DNA of 64,000 nucleotides, from positions 1-64,000 of the forward strand of contig NZ_JACIDH010000007.1 in the NCBI RefSeq assembly GCF_014196255.1, given 5' to 3'. The notes under the pieces were generated by a model that did no database searches, was not told where the DNA came from, and saw only the letters and a list, made by a program, of their open reading frames with translations. Shown here in pieces: positions 10,801 to 19,774 of this stretch (its first letter is position 1; the number at the start of each line of letters is the position of its first letter). The stretch comes from Sphingomonas pseudosanguinis (GTDB taxonomy: Bacteria; Pseudomonadota; Alphaproteobacteria; Sphingomonadales; Sphingomonadaceae). A program made the position numbers and the translations under genes.

Positions 10801-13800
10801 CGCGGCGGGCAATGTCTCGCCGAACGTCACGCTCGTCGCCCCCGACGTCACCGCCCCGACCGGGCTGACCGCCGGGATCAGCGGCGATGGCAGCATGGTG
10901 ACCGGCACCGGCGAGGAGGGTGCGATCGTCACCGTCCGCGATGCCAATGGCGCGACGCTGGGCACCGCGACCGTCGATGCCAATGGCGTCTATATGGTCC
11001 AGCTGACCCCGCCGCAGATCGATGCGGAGGCGTTGAGCGTCGTCCAGGCCGATGCCGCCGGCAATGTCTCGGCCCCCGTGCCGCTGACCGCGCCGGACCT
11101 GACCGCGCCGCCGGCCCCGACAGGGATCGTGGTGGATGCCGGCGCGACGCTGACCGGCACCGGTGAGGCCGGCGCGACCGTGACCGTGCGTGCCACCGAT
11201 GGCACCATCCTGGGCACCGCGATCGTCGCCGCCGATGGCAGCTTCTCGGTGCCGCTCGCGACGCCGCAGGCCAATGGCGAGACGCTGACGCTGGTGCAGA
11301 CCGACGCGGCGGGCAATGCCTCGCCCATCGTCGCGGTCGTCGCGGCCGACATCACCGCGCCCACCGGGCTGACCGCGACGGTCAGCGTCGACGGCGCCGT
11401 CATGACCGGCACCGGCGAGGCGGGTGCGGCCGTCACGATCCGCGACCCGGCGGGCAACGTCATCGGCACCGCGACCGTGGCGGGTGACGGCAGCTATGCC
11501 GCCATCCTGACCCCGGCGCAGCTGAACGGCGAGGTCCTGCAGGTGATCCAGGCCGATGCGGCCGGCAACGCCTCCACACCGGTCAATCCGATCGCCCCCG
11601 ACCTGACGGCACCGGACGCACCGCTCGCCGCGCTGGCGGCGGGCGGGGCCAGCGTCACCGGCACCGGTGAGGCAGGCGCGACCGTCACCGTGCGCGCCGC
11701 CGATGGCAGCGTGCTGGGCACCGCGACGGTCGCCGCCGATGGCAGCTTCACCGTTCCGCTGGCCACCGCGCAGGTCAATGGCGAGACCCTGACCGTCGAG
11801 CAGAGCGATGGGGCGGGCAATATCTCGCCCCAGCTCGGTCTGACTGCACCGGACATCACCTTGCCCACCGCGCCGACCGCCAGCATCGACGGCACCGGCA
11901 CGGTCGTCAGCGGCCAGGCGGAGGCGGGCGCGACCGTCATCGTGCGCGATCCCACCGGCGCCGTCATCGGCACCGTCACGGCGGGTGCCAATGGCGACTA
12001 TGCGGTGGCGATCAACCCGCCCCAGGCCAATGGCGAAGCGCTGACCGTCACGCAGAGCGACGCGGCGGGCAATGCCTCGCCCGCGACGCCGGTCATCGCG
12101 CCGGACATCACCGCGCCCAACGCGCCGCTGTTCACCGTCAATGGCACCGGCACCGAGGCCAGCGGCAGCGGCGAGGCGGGGACCACCGTCACCATCCGCG
12201 ATCCCGCCGGCGCGGTGCTGGGCACCGCCGTGGTCGCAGGCGACGGCAGCTTCATCGTCCCGCTCAACCCGGCCCAGGCCAATGGTGGTACGCTCAGCGC
12301 GACGCTGACCGATGCGGGCGGCAACGACTCGCCCGTGTCGACCGCGCCCGCACCCGACATCACCGCGCCTGGCGCACCCGTCGCCGCGCTCGACGTGACC
12401 GGGACCATCGTGTCCGGCACCGGTGAGGCCGGCGCGACGATCACCGTGCGCGCAGGCGACGGCACGGTGCTGGGCACCGCGCTGGTGGCGGCCAACGGCA
12501 CCTATGCGGCGGTCCTGTCGACGCCGCAGCTCGACAGCCAGGTTCTGTCGGTGAGCCAGGCGGATGCGGCGGGCAACCTCTCGCCCACCATCACCGTCAC
12601 CGCGCTCGACCAGACCGCACCGGCCGCCCCGGTGGCGACCATCTCGGGCGATGGCGTGACCCTGACCGGCACGGGCGAGGTCGGCGCGACAGTGACGATC
12701 GCCGATCCGGTCGGCGTCGTCATCGCCACCGTGCCGGTCGGTGCGGACGGCAGCTTCACGGTTACCCTCACCCCACCGCTGGTCAACGGCCAGCTGCTGA
12801 CCCTGACCCAGGCGGATGCGGCCGGCAACGTCTCGCTGCCCGGCACCACCGCCGCACCCGATCTCGTCCCCAACGACACACCGGGTGCGCCGACCGCGAC
12901 GGTGGCGCTCGATGGCGCCAGCGTGACCGGCACCGGTCTGGCGGGCACGACCATCACCGTCCGCGATGCGACCGGCGCCATCATCGGCACCACCACGGTC
13001 GCGGGTGACGGCAGCTATACCGCGACCCTGACCACCCCGCTGATCAACGGCGAGACGGTGCGTGTGACCCAGACGGATGCGGAGGGCGATGTCTCGCCGC
13101 CCGCCACCGCGCTGGCACCCGATCTGACTCCACCCGCCCTTCCGACCGCCGCGATCGACGCGACCGGCACGGTGGTGACGGGCACCGGCGAGGCGGGCGC
13201 GACGCTGACCGTCACCGACGCCGGCGGCGCGGTGATCGGCACGACCACCGTGCTGGCCAATGGCAGCTATGCCGTGGTCCTCAACCCCGCCCAGATCGAC
13301 GGGCAGGCGCTGACCGTCACCCAGACGGACGGTGCGGGCAATCCGTCGCCGGGCGCGGGCGTCACCGCACCCGACCTGACCGCGCCGCTGGCCCCGGCGG
13401 GCATCGTGTCGCTCGACGGCACGACGCTGACCGGTACGGGTGAGGCCGGCGCGACCGTCACCATCCGCGATGTCACCGGCACCGCGATCGGCACCGCCGT
13501 GGTCGCCGCCGATGGCAGCTTCACCGCGACGCTGACCCCGGCGCAGGCCAATGGCGAATTGCTGACGCTGGCCCAGGCAGATGCGGCGGGCAATGTCTCG
13601 CCCGTCACGCAGGTAACCGCGCCCGACATCACCGCGCCGGTCGGCCTGACCGCCGCGATCAACGGCGCGGGTACGCTGGTCACCGGCACCGGTGAGGCCG
13701 GGGCGATCGTCACCATCCGCGAAGCCGGCGGCACCATCCTGGGCACCGCGATCGTGGCGGATACCGGCACCTATGCCGCACTCCTGACCCCGGCGCAGCT

Positions 13801-16800
13801 CAATGGCGAAATCCTGAGTGCCACCCAGGTCGATGCGGCCGGCAATGCCGGGGTCCCGGCGGGCGTCACCGCACCCGACCTGACCGCGCCGCTGGCCCCG
13901 GCGGGCATCGTGTCGCTCGACGGCACGACGCTGACCGGTACGGGCGAAGCGGGTGCCACCGTCACCATTCGCAATGTCGATGGCACGATCCTGGGTACCG
14001 CGGTGGTCGCCGGCGACGGCAGTTTCACCGCCACGCTGACCCCGGCACAGGGCAATGGCCAGCTGCTGTCGCTGACCCAGGCGGACGCGGCGGGCAATAT
14101 CTCGCCCATCGCCCAGGCGCTCGCGCCGGACTTCACCATCCCGGTCGGGCTGACCGCCGCCATTAACGGCGCGGGCACGCTCGTGACCGGCACCGGTGAG
14201 GCGGGCGCGACCGTCACCATCCGCGATGCCGGCGGCACGGTGCTGGGCACGGCGGTGGTCGCGGCGAACGGCACCTATGCCGCCGTCCTGAATACGCCGC
14301 AGATCGCCGGTCAGGCGCTGACCGCGACGCAGGCTGACCCGGCGGGCAATGCCGGGGCCCCCGCCCCGATCACCGCGCCGGACCTGACCGCCCCACTGGC
14401 CCCCGTCGGCGCCATCTCGACCGATGGCACGACGATCACGGGCACGGGCGAAGCGGGCGCCACCGTCACCATTCGCGGTGTCGACGGCACGGTACTGGGC
14501 ACCGCCGTGGTCGCTGGCGACGGCAGCTTCACCGCCCCGCTGACGCCGGCACAGGCCAACGGCCAGCTCGTCTCGCTGACCCAGGCCGATGCGGCGGGCA
14601 ATGTCTCGGGCGTGGCGCAGGCGCTCGCACCCGACATCACCGCCCCGATCGGACTGACCGCCACCATCAACGGCGCAGGTACGCTGATCACCGGCACCGG
14701 TGAAGCGGGCGCGACCGTGACCATCCGCGATGCGGGCGGCACGGTGCTGGGCACGACGGTGGTCGCCGCGAACGGCACCTATGCCGCCGCGCTGACCACG
14801 CCGCAGATCAACGGCCAGGCCTTGACCGCGACGCAAGCGGACGGGGCGGGCAATGCGGGGGCGCCGGCCCCGGTCACCGCACCCGACCTGATCGCGCCGC
14901 TGGCCCCGGTCGGCACGATCGTCGCCAACGGCACCACCCTGACCGGCACTGGCGAGCCAGGCGCGACCGTCACCATCCGCAGCGCGGGCGGCACGGTTCT
15001 GGGCACCGCCCTGGTCGCAGGCGATGGCAGCTTCACCGCCACCCTCACCCCGGCGCAGGCGAACGGCCAGATCGTCTCGCTGACCCAGACCGATGCGGCG
15101 GGCAATGTCTCGGGCGTGGCGCAGGCGACCGCGCCGGACATCACCGCGCCGATCGGGCTGACCGCCGCGATCAACCCGGCCGGCACGCTCGTGACCGGTG
15201 CGGGCGAAGCGGGCGCGACCGTCACCATCCGCGATGCGGGCGGTGCGATCATCGGCACGACGGTGGTCGCGGCCAACGGCACCTATGCCGCGATCCTGAC
15301 CACGCCGCAGCTCAACAGCCAGACGCTGACCGTGACCCAGGCGGATGCGACGGGCAATGTCTCCGCCCCCGCCACGGTCGTCGCCCCCGATCTCACCGCG
15401 CCGCTGGCACCGGTCGGGATCGTGGCGACCAACGGCACCTCGATTACCGGCACCGGTGAGGCGGGCGCGACGGTCACCATCCGCGCCGCCGACGGCACGG
15501 TGCTGGGCACGGCGGTGGTCGCGGCGAACGGCACGTTCACCGCGCCGCTCAGCCCGGCCCAGGCCAATGGCCAGATCGTCTCGCTGACCCAGGCCGATGT
15601 CGCGGGCAATGTCTCGCCGATCGGCCAGGCGACCGCGCCCGACATCACCGCCCCGGTCGGCCTGACCTCGACGATCAACGGGCTCGGCACGGTGGTGACC
15701 GGCACCGGCGAAGCGGGGGCGACCGTCACGGTCCGCGATCCGCTGGGCAATGTGATCGGCACCACGGTCGTCGCCGCCAATGGCAGCTACACCGCGACGC
15801 TGACCACGCCGCAGGCCAATGGCCAGTTGCTGCAGGTGACGCAGGCGGATGCCGCCGGCAACGCGTCGCTGCCCAATGCAGTGCGCGCGCCCGACATCAC
15901 CCCGCCGGCCGCGCCGATCGGCTTCGTCAACGGCACCGGCACGGTCGTGACCGGCACCGGCGAGGCGGGGGCGACGGTCCGCATCCTCGACCCCCTGGGC
16001 CAGCTGGTCGGCACGGCGGTGGTCGCCGCCAATGGCAGCTTCAGCGCGACGCTGACGACGCCACAGGCAAACGGCCAGGTCCTGACGCTCAGCCAGACCG
16101 ATGCGGCGGGCAATGCCTCGGGCACGGTCGCGGTCAATGCGCCGGACATCACCCCGCCGGCGGCCCCGACCGCCGTCATCGATCCGACCGGCTCGGTCAT
16201 CACCGGCAGCGGTGAGCCGGGCGCGCGGATCGAGGTGCGCAACGCGGCGGGGACGCTGATCGGCACCGGCACGGTGACGGCGGGCGGCCTCTATGCCGTC
16301 ACGCTGACCAGCCCGCAGGTGGCGGGTCAGGCACTGGGCGTCGGTGCGCGCGACGCGGCGGGCAATCTGTCGCCCTCGACGGCGGTCACCGCGCCGTTCG
16401 ACATTAGCGCCTTCGACAATACGGCGATCGCACTGGTCGACCTGAACCCGGTCCAGACCAACCAGAATGTGGGCAGCGCCAACTATACTGCGCTCGTCTC
16501 GCTGGGCCTCATCAACCTGAATGCCCAGGTGCTGGCGGTCCCCAACGTCCAGTTCACCGTCCAGCCAGGCCATACGCTGGCGGCAACCTTCACCTATGAC
16601 GCGACGGCGAATGTCGGCGTGGCCAGCGGTTACTCGGTCGTCATCCAGCGGTTCAACGGCACCAGCTGGGTGGCGGTGAATGGCGGCGGCAACAGCTCGC
16701 TGTTGCAGGTCGGGCTGCTCAACGGCGACCTGGTCGCCACGGCGGATCTGGGGCCGGGCCAGTACCGGGCCTTTGTCAGCTTCGACAATACGGCGGGTGT

Positions 16801-18316
16801 CGGCCTGCTCGGCAGCCTGAACGTCCGCGGCGTCGACTCCGACTTCACCGATGTCGCCTCGGCCGTGCCCGCACCGGTCAGCGGCAACGTGATCACCGAT
16901 CCCGGCCCCACGGGCCAGATCGACGTGGTCAGCCCGCAGACCCGCGTCGAAAGCGTGACGCTGAACGGCGTGACGACGCAGGTGACCGTCGACGACACGG
17001 TGGTCACCGGGCAATGGGGGACGCTGATCATCGATCGCGACGGCAGCTATACCTACACCCCCAATGCCAATGCGGCATCGATCGGAAAGGTCGACAGCTT
17101 CACCTACACGCTGCTCGACGCCAGCGATAACGAGCGTGAGAGCGCCCGCCTGACCATCTCGATCGGCAGCCCGGACATCACCGGCGCCCCGATCGCGGTG
17201 AACGACACCGCCATCGCGACCGCCAACTTCACCAATGTCGTGGTCAACCGGCCGGCGGTGGTGGACTCGTTCTTCTCCACCCCGGCGGTGCCGCTGCTCG
17301 GGTCGGCGCAAACGACCCGCGTCAATGACAGCTTCACCGTCGACGCCAACAGCAGCTCGACCGTCACGCTGTCGGCGGTCACCACGTCGGTGCTGGCGGT
17401 CCTGCCCAGCTACACCATCACCGTCACCAATTCGGCGGGCACGGTGGTCGGCACCGCGTCGGGAACGGCCCTGGCCGGCGTGGGCGGTCTGGTCGGCAGC
17501 GGGATCAGCGTGACGCTGAACAACCTGGCGTCGGGCACCTACAACTATACGGTCACCGGCACGAACGGCGCGCCGCTCCAGCTCAACACCAATGTCTATG
17601 TCGCCGAGACGGTGACCCGGCTGAACGAGTATAACCCACCGGTCACCACACCGGTCAGCGGCCTGTTGACCGCGAACGACACGCTGGGCAGCCCGTTCAT
17701 CGGCATCAAGGTGCTGACCGCCGCCGGCTTCCAGGAGGTCGGGGAGACGCCGATCACCCTGACCGGCGCGCATGGCCAGTTGGTCGTCAACGAGACCGGG
17801 GGGTACACCTATACCCCGATCGGCGTGACCTATTCGGCGACCGATCCGATCGACAGCTTCACCTATCAGCTGATCCAGCCCGACGGCCAGTTCTCGACCG
17901 CGCGACTGGATGTGGCGGTGAACATCAACAACGGCGTGGCACCGGTCTTCCCGACCGCCACGGTCACCGCGCTGTCGGCCGATGCCTCGCTGACGCTCGA
18001 TGCCGATGTCGTGCCGCTGTCGCTGGCGGCGGACCACACGACCCAGGCGGACGCACCGACGCTCGATCAGGGGGATGCCCGCCTCGCCTTCTCGCTGATG
18101 GAAGGACAGGGCGACAGCATCGAGGATGTGCTGGGCCGTTATCTCGACAACCAGGAAACCGTAACGGAATCAGCAACAGCAAATGACAATACGGACTTCA
18201 CCCATGCCGCTACCGATACCAGTATAAGTGCCCCGATTATGGACGACCCCCTGTCGTATCTGACCGTTTCGGTCGATCCGGATCAGGAGAAACTGAGCAC
18301 CATGCATATTATGTGA
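4826..18316 (+). CDS. Giant repetitive surface adhesin, BapA/LapF type, type I secreted
   Basis: This 4496-residue protein should be exported by the type I system encoded next to it and mediate cell-surface attachment or biofilm formation. Residues 1-~95 match the prefix domain of large BapA-like adhesins. A Gly/Ala-rich hydrophobic segment (~117-140) and an acidic linker follow. Residues ~154-3857 consist of 44 Ig-like repeats of about 84 residues, each with TGTGE(P/A)GATV and TQ(T/A)DAAGN-x-SP. The last ~640 residues hold non-repeat beta domains, including two VCBS/cadherin-like modules with DGSYTYTP (~4061) and GGYTYTP (~4316). No RTX GGxGxD repeats and no clear LapG-type TAAG site are visible. 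There is no classical signal peptide, as expected for type I secretion. The ribosome site AGGGAGG fixes the start. Confidence 0.93.
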   Translation: MQTEIIAKATGTTTTTTANVIDLTTPSVVRLDLNRDRVASMERDGNDLVIRLTDGQTIRIDNFYADQRGVGSDLVLREDNGGQWLANPNASGAGRFTTLTNLDDLLAAQAAQGGGSSFVLPAILGLAGAGGLIAAVASGGDDDNDSQTPTTPPDTSAPARPTALFGSNGGVVTGTGEAGATVRVIGGNGTVLGTGTVGSDGNYSIPLNPPQTNGQQLTVTQTDAAGNVSPTTPVTAPDLTAPNVPTAAINGQGTTITGTGEPGATVTVRNAAGQVLGTATVDAQGNYSLTLTTAQANGGTLTVTQSDAAGNVSPAASVTAPDLTPPAAPTASIDDEGAIIAGTGEPGAVVAVRDAAGVVLGSTTVDAQGNYSLTLDVPQANGEALTVTQSDAAGNPSPTVPLTAPDITPPAAPTVTIAADGVSVSGTGEPGTTLTIRDGSGAVLGTAVVDAQGAYSLTLATPPANGTMLMATLTDAAGNVSPDATVIISDLEAPTAPTATINGDGTSVTGAGEPGATVNVRDAAGQVLGSAVVAADGSYTLTLSPAQANGETLSVSQTNAQGLSSPAIDLPAPDITAPAIPVATLAGDGATVTGTGEPGATVRVVGANGQVIGTATVGSDGSFTVPLNPALTNGETLSVDQVDGAGNTSPAATLTAADTTAPTAPTAAIDGQGTAVTGTGEPGATVTVRDPAGQVIGTATVDAQGNYTLPLTTPQTAGGTLTVTQSDAAGNASPATSITAPDTSVPDTTPPTAPVVTVSADGTTLTGTGEPGATVQVTDAAGQPIGTATVAADGSFTIALPAGTADGQSLSITQADAAGNVSPATSAATPDLVAPGAPTAALSADGTVVTGTGEIGATIQVTNADGQSVGTAIVGADGRYSAALPAGTADGRPLTVTQTDAAGNVSPPTTAVTNDTTAPDAPVATVSADGATLTGTGEAGATIRVTDANGQPVATTTAGPDGSFSVALPAGTATGQSLSVTQTDAAGNVSPATSAVTPDLAAPAAPTATLSADGVTLSGTGEPGATVQVRGADGTVLGTATVAADGSYTATLSGAQANGQTLTVTQTDAAGNASPATTITAPDTTAPAAPAATVSADGTTLTGTGEPGATVQVTDAAGQPVGSTTVGADGSFTITLPAGTADGQSLSVTQADAAGNVSPATSAATPDLVAPGAPTAALSADGTVVTGTGEIGATVQVTNADGQPVGTAIVGADGRYSAALPAGTADGRPLTVTQTDAAGNVSPPTTAVTNDTTAPDAPVATVSADGATLTGTGEAGATIRVTDANGQPVATATVAADGSYSVALPAGTASGQSLSVTQTDAAGNVSPATSAATPDLVAPGAPTATLNADGSILTGTGEPGATVKVTDANGQPIGTATVAADGSYTIALPAGTATGQSLSVTQADAAGNVSPATDAVTPDLAAPSAPTATLGADGITVSGTGEPGATLEIRAADGTLLGTTTVTGDGSYSATLSGAQANGETLTVTQTDAGGNASPATTITAPDTTAPTAPAATVSADGTTLTGTGEPGATVQVNDANGQPIGTATVAADGSYSLALPAGTADGQALSVTQTDAAGNTSPATSAATPDLVAPGAPTLTVATDGTSVSGTGEAGATVEIRAADGTLLGSAVVAADGSYSATLTPAQANGEALTATQTDAAGNISPVATATAPDITAPAAPIVTLAADGASVFGNGEPGATVRIVDANGTLLGTGVVGADSSFTLTLTPPQVNGQTLSATQTDAAGNISPVSTVGAPDVIAPDAPVATVSVDGTAVTGTGEPFATVTIRAADGTVLGTAVVAADGSFSAALTPAQADGETLSIDQTDRGGNTSPEATLTAPDITAPTGLVAAISGDGSIVTGTGEAGATVTVRDANGVTLGTGVVAANGTYSVTLTPPQIDSEPLSVVQADVAGNVSAPVALTAPDLTAPLAPTGSVIDGGATLAGTGEAGATVTVRSPDGTVLGTAIVAADGSFAVPLTPAQANGETVQFSQADAAGNVSPNVTLVAPDVTAPTGLTAGISGDGSMVTGTGEEGAIVTVRDANGATLGTATVDANGVYMVQLTPPQIDAEALSVVQADAAGNVSAPVPLTAPDLTAPPAPTGIVVDAGATLTGTGEAGATVTVRATDGTILGTAIVAADGSFSVPLATPQANGETLTLVQTDAAGNASPIVAVVAADITAPTGLTATVSVDGAVMTGTGEAGAAVTIRDPAGNVIGTATVAGDGSYAAILTPAQLNGEVLQVIQADAAGNASTPVNPIAPDLTAPDAPLAALAAGGASVTGTGEAGATVTVRAADGSVLGTATVAADGSFTVPLATAQVNGETLTVEQSDGAGNISPQLGLTAPDITLPTAPTASIDGTGTVVSGQAEAGATVIVRDPTGAVIGTVTAGANGDYAVAINPPQANGEALTVTQSDAAGNASPATPVIAPDITAPNAPLFTVNGTGTEASGSGEAGTTVTIRDPAGAVLGTAVVAGDGSFIVPLNPAQANGGTLSATLTDAGGNDSPVSTAPAPDITAPGAPVAALDVTGTIVSGTGEAGATITVRAGDGTVLGTALVAANGTYAAVLSTPQLDSQVLSVSQADAAGNLSPTITVTALDQTAPAAPVATISGDGVTLTGTGEVGATVTIADPVGVVIATVPVGADGSFTVTLTPPLVNGQLLTLTQADAAGNVSLPGTTAAPDLVPNDTPGAPTATVALDGASVTGTGLAGTTITVRDATGAIIGTTTVAGDGSYTATLTTPLINGETVRVTQTDAEGDVSPPATALAPDLTPPALPTAAIDATGTVVTGTGEAGATLTVTDAGGAVIGTTTVLANGSYAVVLNPAQIDGQALTVTQTDGAGNPSPGAGVTAPDLTAPLAPAGIVSLDGTTLTGTGEAGATVTIRDVTGTAIGTAVVAADGSFTATLTPAQANGELLTLAQADAAGNVSPVTQVTAPDITAPVGLTAAINGAGTLVTGTGEAGAIVTIREAGGTILGTAIVADTGTYAALLTPAQLNGEILSATQVDAAGNAGVPAGVTAPDLTAPLAPAGIVSLDGTTLTGTGEAGATVTIRNVDGTILGTAVVAGDGSFTATLTPAQGNGQLLSLTQADAAGNISPIAQALAPDFTIPVGLTAAINGAGTLVTGTGEAGATVTIRDAGGTVLGTAVVAANGTYAAVLNTPQIAGQALTATQADPAGNAGAPAPITAPDLTAPLAPVGAISTDGTTITGTGEAGATVTIRGVDGTVLGTAVVAGDGSFTAPLTPAQANGQLVSLTQADAAGNVSGVAQALAPDITAPIGLTATINGAGTLITGTGEAGATVTIRDAGGTVLGTTVVAANGTYAAALTTPQINGQALTATQADGAGNAGAPAPVTAPDLIAPLAPVGTIVANGTTLTGTGEPGATVTIRSAGGTVLGTALVAGDGSFTATLTPAQANGQIVSLTQTDAAGNVSGVAQATAPDITAPIGLTAAINPAGTLVTGAGEAGATVTIRDAGGAIIGTTVVAANGTYAAILTTPQLNSQTLTVTQADATGNVSAPATVVAPDLTAPLAPVGIVATNGTSITGTGEAGATVTIRAADGTVLGTAVVAANGTFTAPLSPAQANGQIVSLTQADVAGNVSPIGQATAPDITAPVGLTSTINGLGTVVTGTGEAGATVTVRDPLGNVIGTTVVAANGSYTATLTTPQANGQLLQVTQADAAGNASLPNAVRAPDITPPAAPIGFVNGTGTVVTGTGEAGATVRILDPLGQLVGTAVVAANGSFSATLTTPQANGQVLTLSQTDAAGNASGTVAVNAPDITPPAAPTAVIDPTGSVITGSGEPGARIEVRNAAGTLIGTGTVTAGGLYAVTLTSPQVAGQALGVGARDAAGNLSPSTAVTAPFDISAFDNTAIALVDLNPVQTNQNVGSANYTALVSLGLINLNAQVLAVPNVQFTVQPGHTLAATFTYDATANVGVASGYSVVIQRFNGTSWVAVNGGGNSSLLQVGLLNGDLVATADLGPGQYRAFVSFDNTAGVGLLGSLNVRGVDSDFTDVASAVPAPVSGNVITDPGPTGQIDVVSPQTRVESVTLNGVTTQVTVDDTVVTGQWGTLIIDRDGSYTYTPNANAASIGKVDSFTYTLLDASDNERESARLTISIGSPDITGAPIAVNDTAIATANFTNVVVNRPAVVDSFFSTPAVPLLGSAQTTRVNDSFTVDANSSSTVTLSAVTTSVLAVLPSYTITVTNSAGTVVGTASGTALAGVGGLVGSGISVTLNNLASGTYNYTVTGTNGAPLQLNTNVYVAETVTRLNEYNPPVTTPVSGLLTANDTLGSPFIGIKVLTAAGFQEVGETPITLTGAHGQLVVNETGGYTYTPIGVTYSATDPIDSFTYQLIQPDGQFSTARLDVAVNINNGVAPVFPTATVTALSADASLTLDADVVPLSLAADHTTQADAPTLDQGDARLAFSLMEGQGDSIEDVLGRYLDNQETVTESATANDNTDFTHAATDTSISAPIMDDPLSYLTVSVDPDQEKLSTMHIM
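5285..16395 (+). repeat. 44 tandem Ig-like coding repeats, about 252 bp each
   Basis: The repeats encode about 84 residues each and vary at the edges, but keep TAP-x2-P at the start, TGTGE in the middle and TAPD at the end. Two higher-order patterns overlay the single units. A four-unit block (units 8-11) was copied to units 12-15 at an exact offset of 1008 bp. From about 13381 to 15900 five copies of a two-unit module of 504 bp alternate TAPLAP-type with TAP(V/I)GLT-type repeats. Stretches over 100 bases are identical between copies, which points to recent duplication or gene conversion. Confidence 0.9.
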
Positions 18317-18354
18317 CCATCGCCGTCACTGGTCCGGAAACGGGCTTGATTATG

Positions 18355-18390
18355 GGTGCCGAAACCGCTCCCTTTCGGCACCTATTTTGT
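18355..18390 (+). terminator. Rho-independent terminator after the adhesin gene
   Basis: A perfect 10-bp stem, GGTGCCGAAA (18355-18364) with TTTCGGCACC (18373-18382), closes an 8-base loop and is followed by the T-rich run TATTTTGTTT. It lies 38 bases after the adhesin stop and 55 bases before the tolC-like start. It should separate the adhesin message from the exporter operon, or allow limited read-through into it. Confidence 0.85.
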
Positions 18391-18445
18391 TTAAATAAAA
18401 CAGCTTAGCCGAATGTAGCGGCCAAGCGGATTAACGGGGCGATCG

Positions 18446-19774
18446 ATGACGGGACGGCGGCAGGGACGCTACCAGGATCGAGGGAAACGGGTTTGGCGAA
18501 CCGCCGGCACCCTTTTCGTCATGGCGTCGATCGCCACCCCGGTTAGCGGTAATTCCACCCCCGTCACCATGGAACGCGCGATGCAGGAGGTGCTGTCCTG
18601 GCACCCCACGGTCGTGCAGGCCGCCTCCACGCTCGACGCGCGCGGCGAGGATGTGACGGTGGCGCGCGCGGGCTACCTCCCCCGCATCAGCGCCGGGGTC
18701 GGCAGCGGCTATGACAGCCGGATCGGCAACATCTGGCGCCCCCGGCCGCAGGTCTCGGCCTCGCAGATGCTCTTCGATTTCGGCAAGGTCGCCAGCGCGG
18801 TCGACTATGCCCGTGCCGGCACGCGGCTGGGCCGCGCCGACATGCTGCTGGCGATCGACGGGCTGATCCGCGAGACGGGCTATGCGATCGTCGAGGTGCA
18901 GCGCAACGCCGCGCTGCGTGCCGTCGCGCTCGAGCAATTGTCGCGCATCCAGGAGATCAGCGCGCTGGTCGAAAAGCGTTTCGGCAAGGGGGCGACCACC
19001 CGCTCCGACACGCTTCAGGCGCAGTCCCGCGTCGCCGCGGCGCAGGCCTCGCTGACCCGGATCGAGGCGGAGCAGCGCCGCTGGACCACCAGCCTCGCCT
19101 TCCTGCTGGGTCGCGACACCGCGCCCATCGTCGATCCCGACGTACCCGACTGGCTGATGCGCAGCTGTCGCCAGGCGACCCAGGTCGACTGGGCCGACAT
19201 CCCCGTCATCATGCGCGCCAAGGCGCAATATGAACAGGCCACCGCCGAACAGCGCCGCGCGCGCGCCAACCGCCTGCCGACGGTGGCGCTGGCGGGCGAT
19301 GCGGCGGCGGACATATCCTCGCCCTTTTCCGACCGCAGCATCTATAATTTCGGGCTGAACGTCAGCAGCGATGTGTTCGGGGGCAGCGCGGTGCGCGCCC
19401 GCGTGCGCGGCGCCGATTATGCCCTGCGCGCCGCCGAAGCCGCCGAGCGGCAGGCGCGCGTCGAGATCGGCCAGCGCTTAGCCGAGGCGCAGCAGCAGAT
19501 CGCCGGGCTGACCGAGCTGCTCGGCACTCTGTCCGAGCGGCAGGAGAATATGATCGAGACGGGCAAACTCTACCGTCTACAATATCTCGACATGGGCACG
19601 CGCACGCTGGTCGACCTGCTCAACGCCGAGCAGGAGTTGCAGCAGGCGCGCTTCGACGGCGTCAACACGACGCACGACCTGCGCCGGCTGGAGATCGACT
19701 GCCTCTATTATTCGGGGCGCGCGCGCGACGATTTCAAGCTGACCGGCACGACGATTCGCGGGGTGACGCTGTGA
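18446..19774 (+). CDS. TolC-family outer-membrane channel of the type I secretion system
   Basis: The 442-residue protein should form the outer-membrane and periplasmic tunnel through which the adhesin leaves the cell. After a basic N-terminus and a hydrophobic signal stretch (about residues 17-35) come the two alternating beta/long-helix halves of the OEP family. Recognisable are the GYLPRI segment near 75, SQMLFDFGK near 110 and the repeat-half counterpart with NRLPTVAL and DVFGG. It is first in an operon: its stop overlaps the ABC gene start by four bases (GTGA). It is the counterpart of LapE in LapA systems. Confidence 0.9.
   Translation: MTGRRQGRYQDRGKRVWRTAGTLFVMASIATPVSGNSTPVTMERAMQEVLSWHPTVVQAASTLDARGEDVTVARAGYLPRISAGVGSGYDSRIGNIWRPRPQVSASQMLFDFGKVASAVDYARAGTRLGRADMLLAIDGLIRETGYAIVEVQRNAALRAVALEQLSRIQEISALVEKRFGKGATTRSDTLQAQSRVAAAQASLTRIEAEQRRWTTSLAFLLGRDTAPIVDPDVPDWLMRSCRQATQVDWADIPVIMRAKAQYEQATAEQRRARANRLPTVALAGDAAADISSPFSDRSIYNFGLNVSSDVFGGSAVRARVRGADYALRAAEAAERQARVEIGQRLAEAQQQIAGLTELLGTLSERQENMIETGKLYRLQYLDMGTRTLVDLLNAEQELQQARFDGVNTTHDLRRLEIDCLYYSGRARDDFKLTGTTIRGVTL

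Noticed and set aside
5285-16395. Regular repeats considered as a CRISPR or satellite array
   Set aside because: The repeats are 252 bp in phase with one reading frame and encode Ig-like domains; there are no unique spacers of constant size.
10529-18037. Open frame of about 2500 codons on the strand opposite the adhesin
   Set aside because: It is the mirror of a GC-rich repetitive gene. Its residues are dominated by Gly, Arg, Asp and His without domains, and it has no ribosome site. Shorter antisense frames over the same gene share this.
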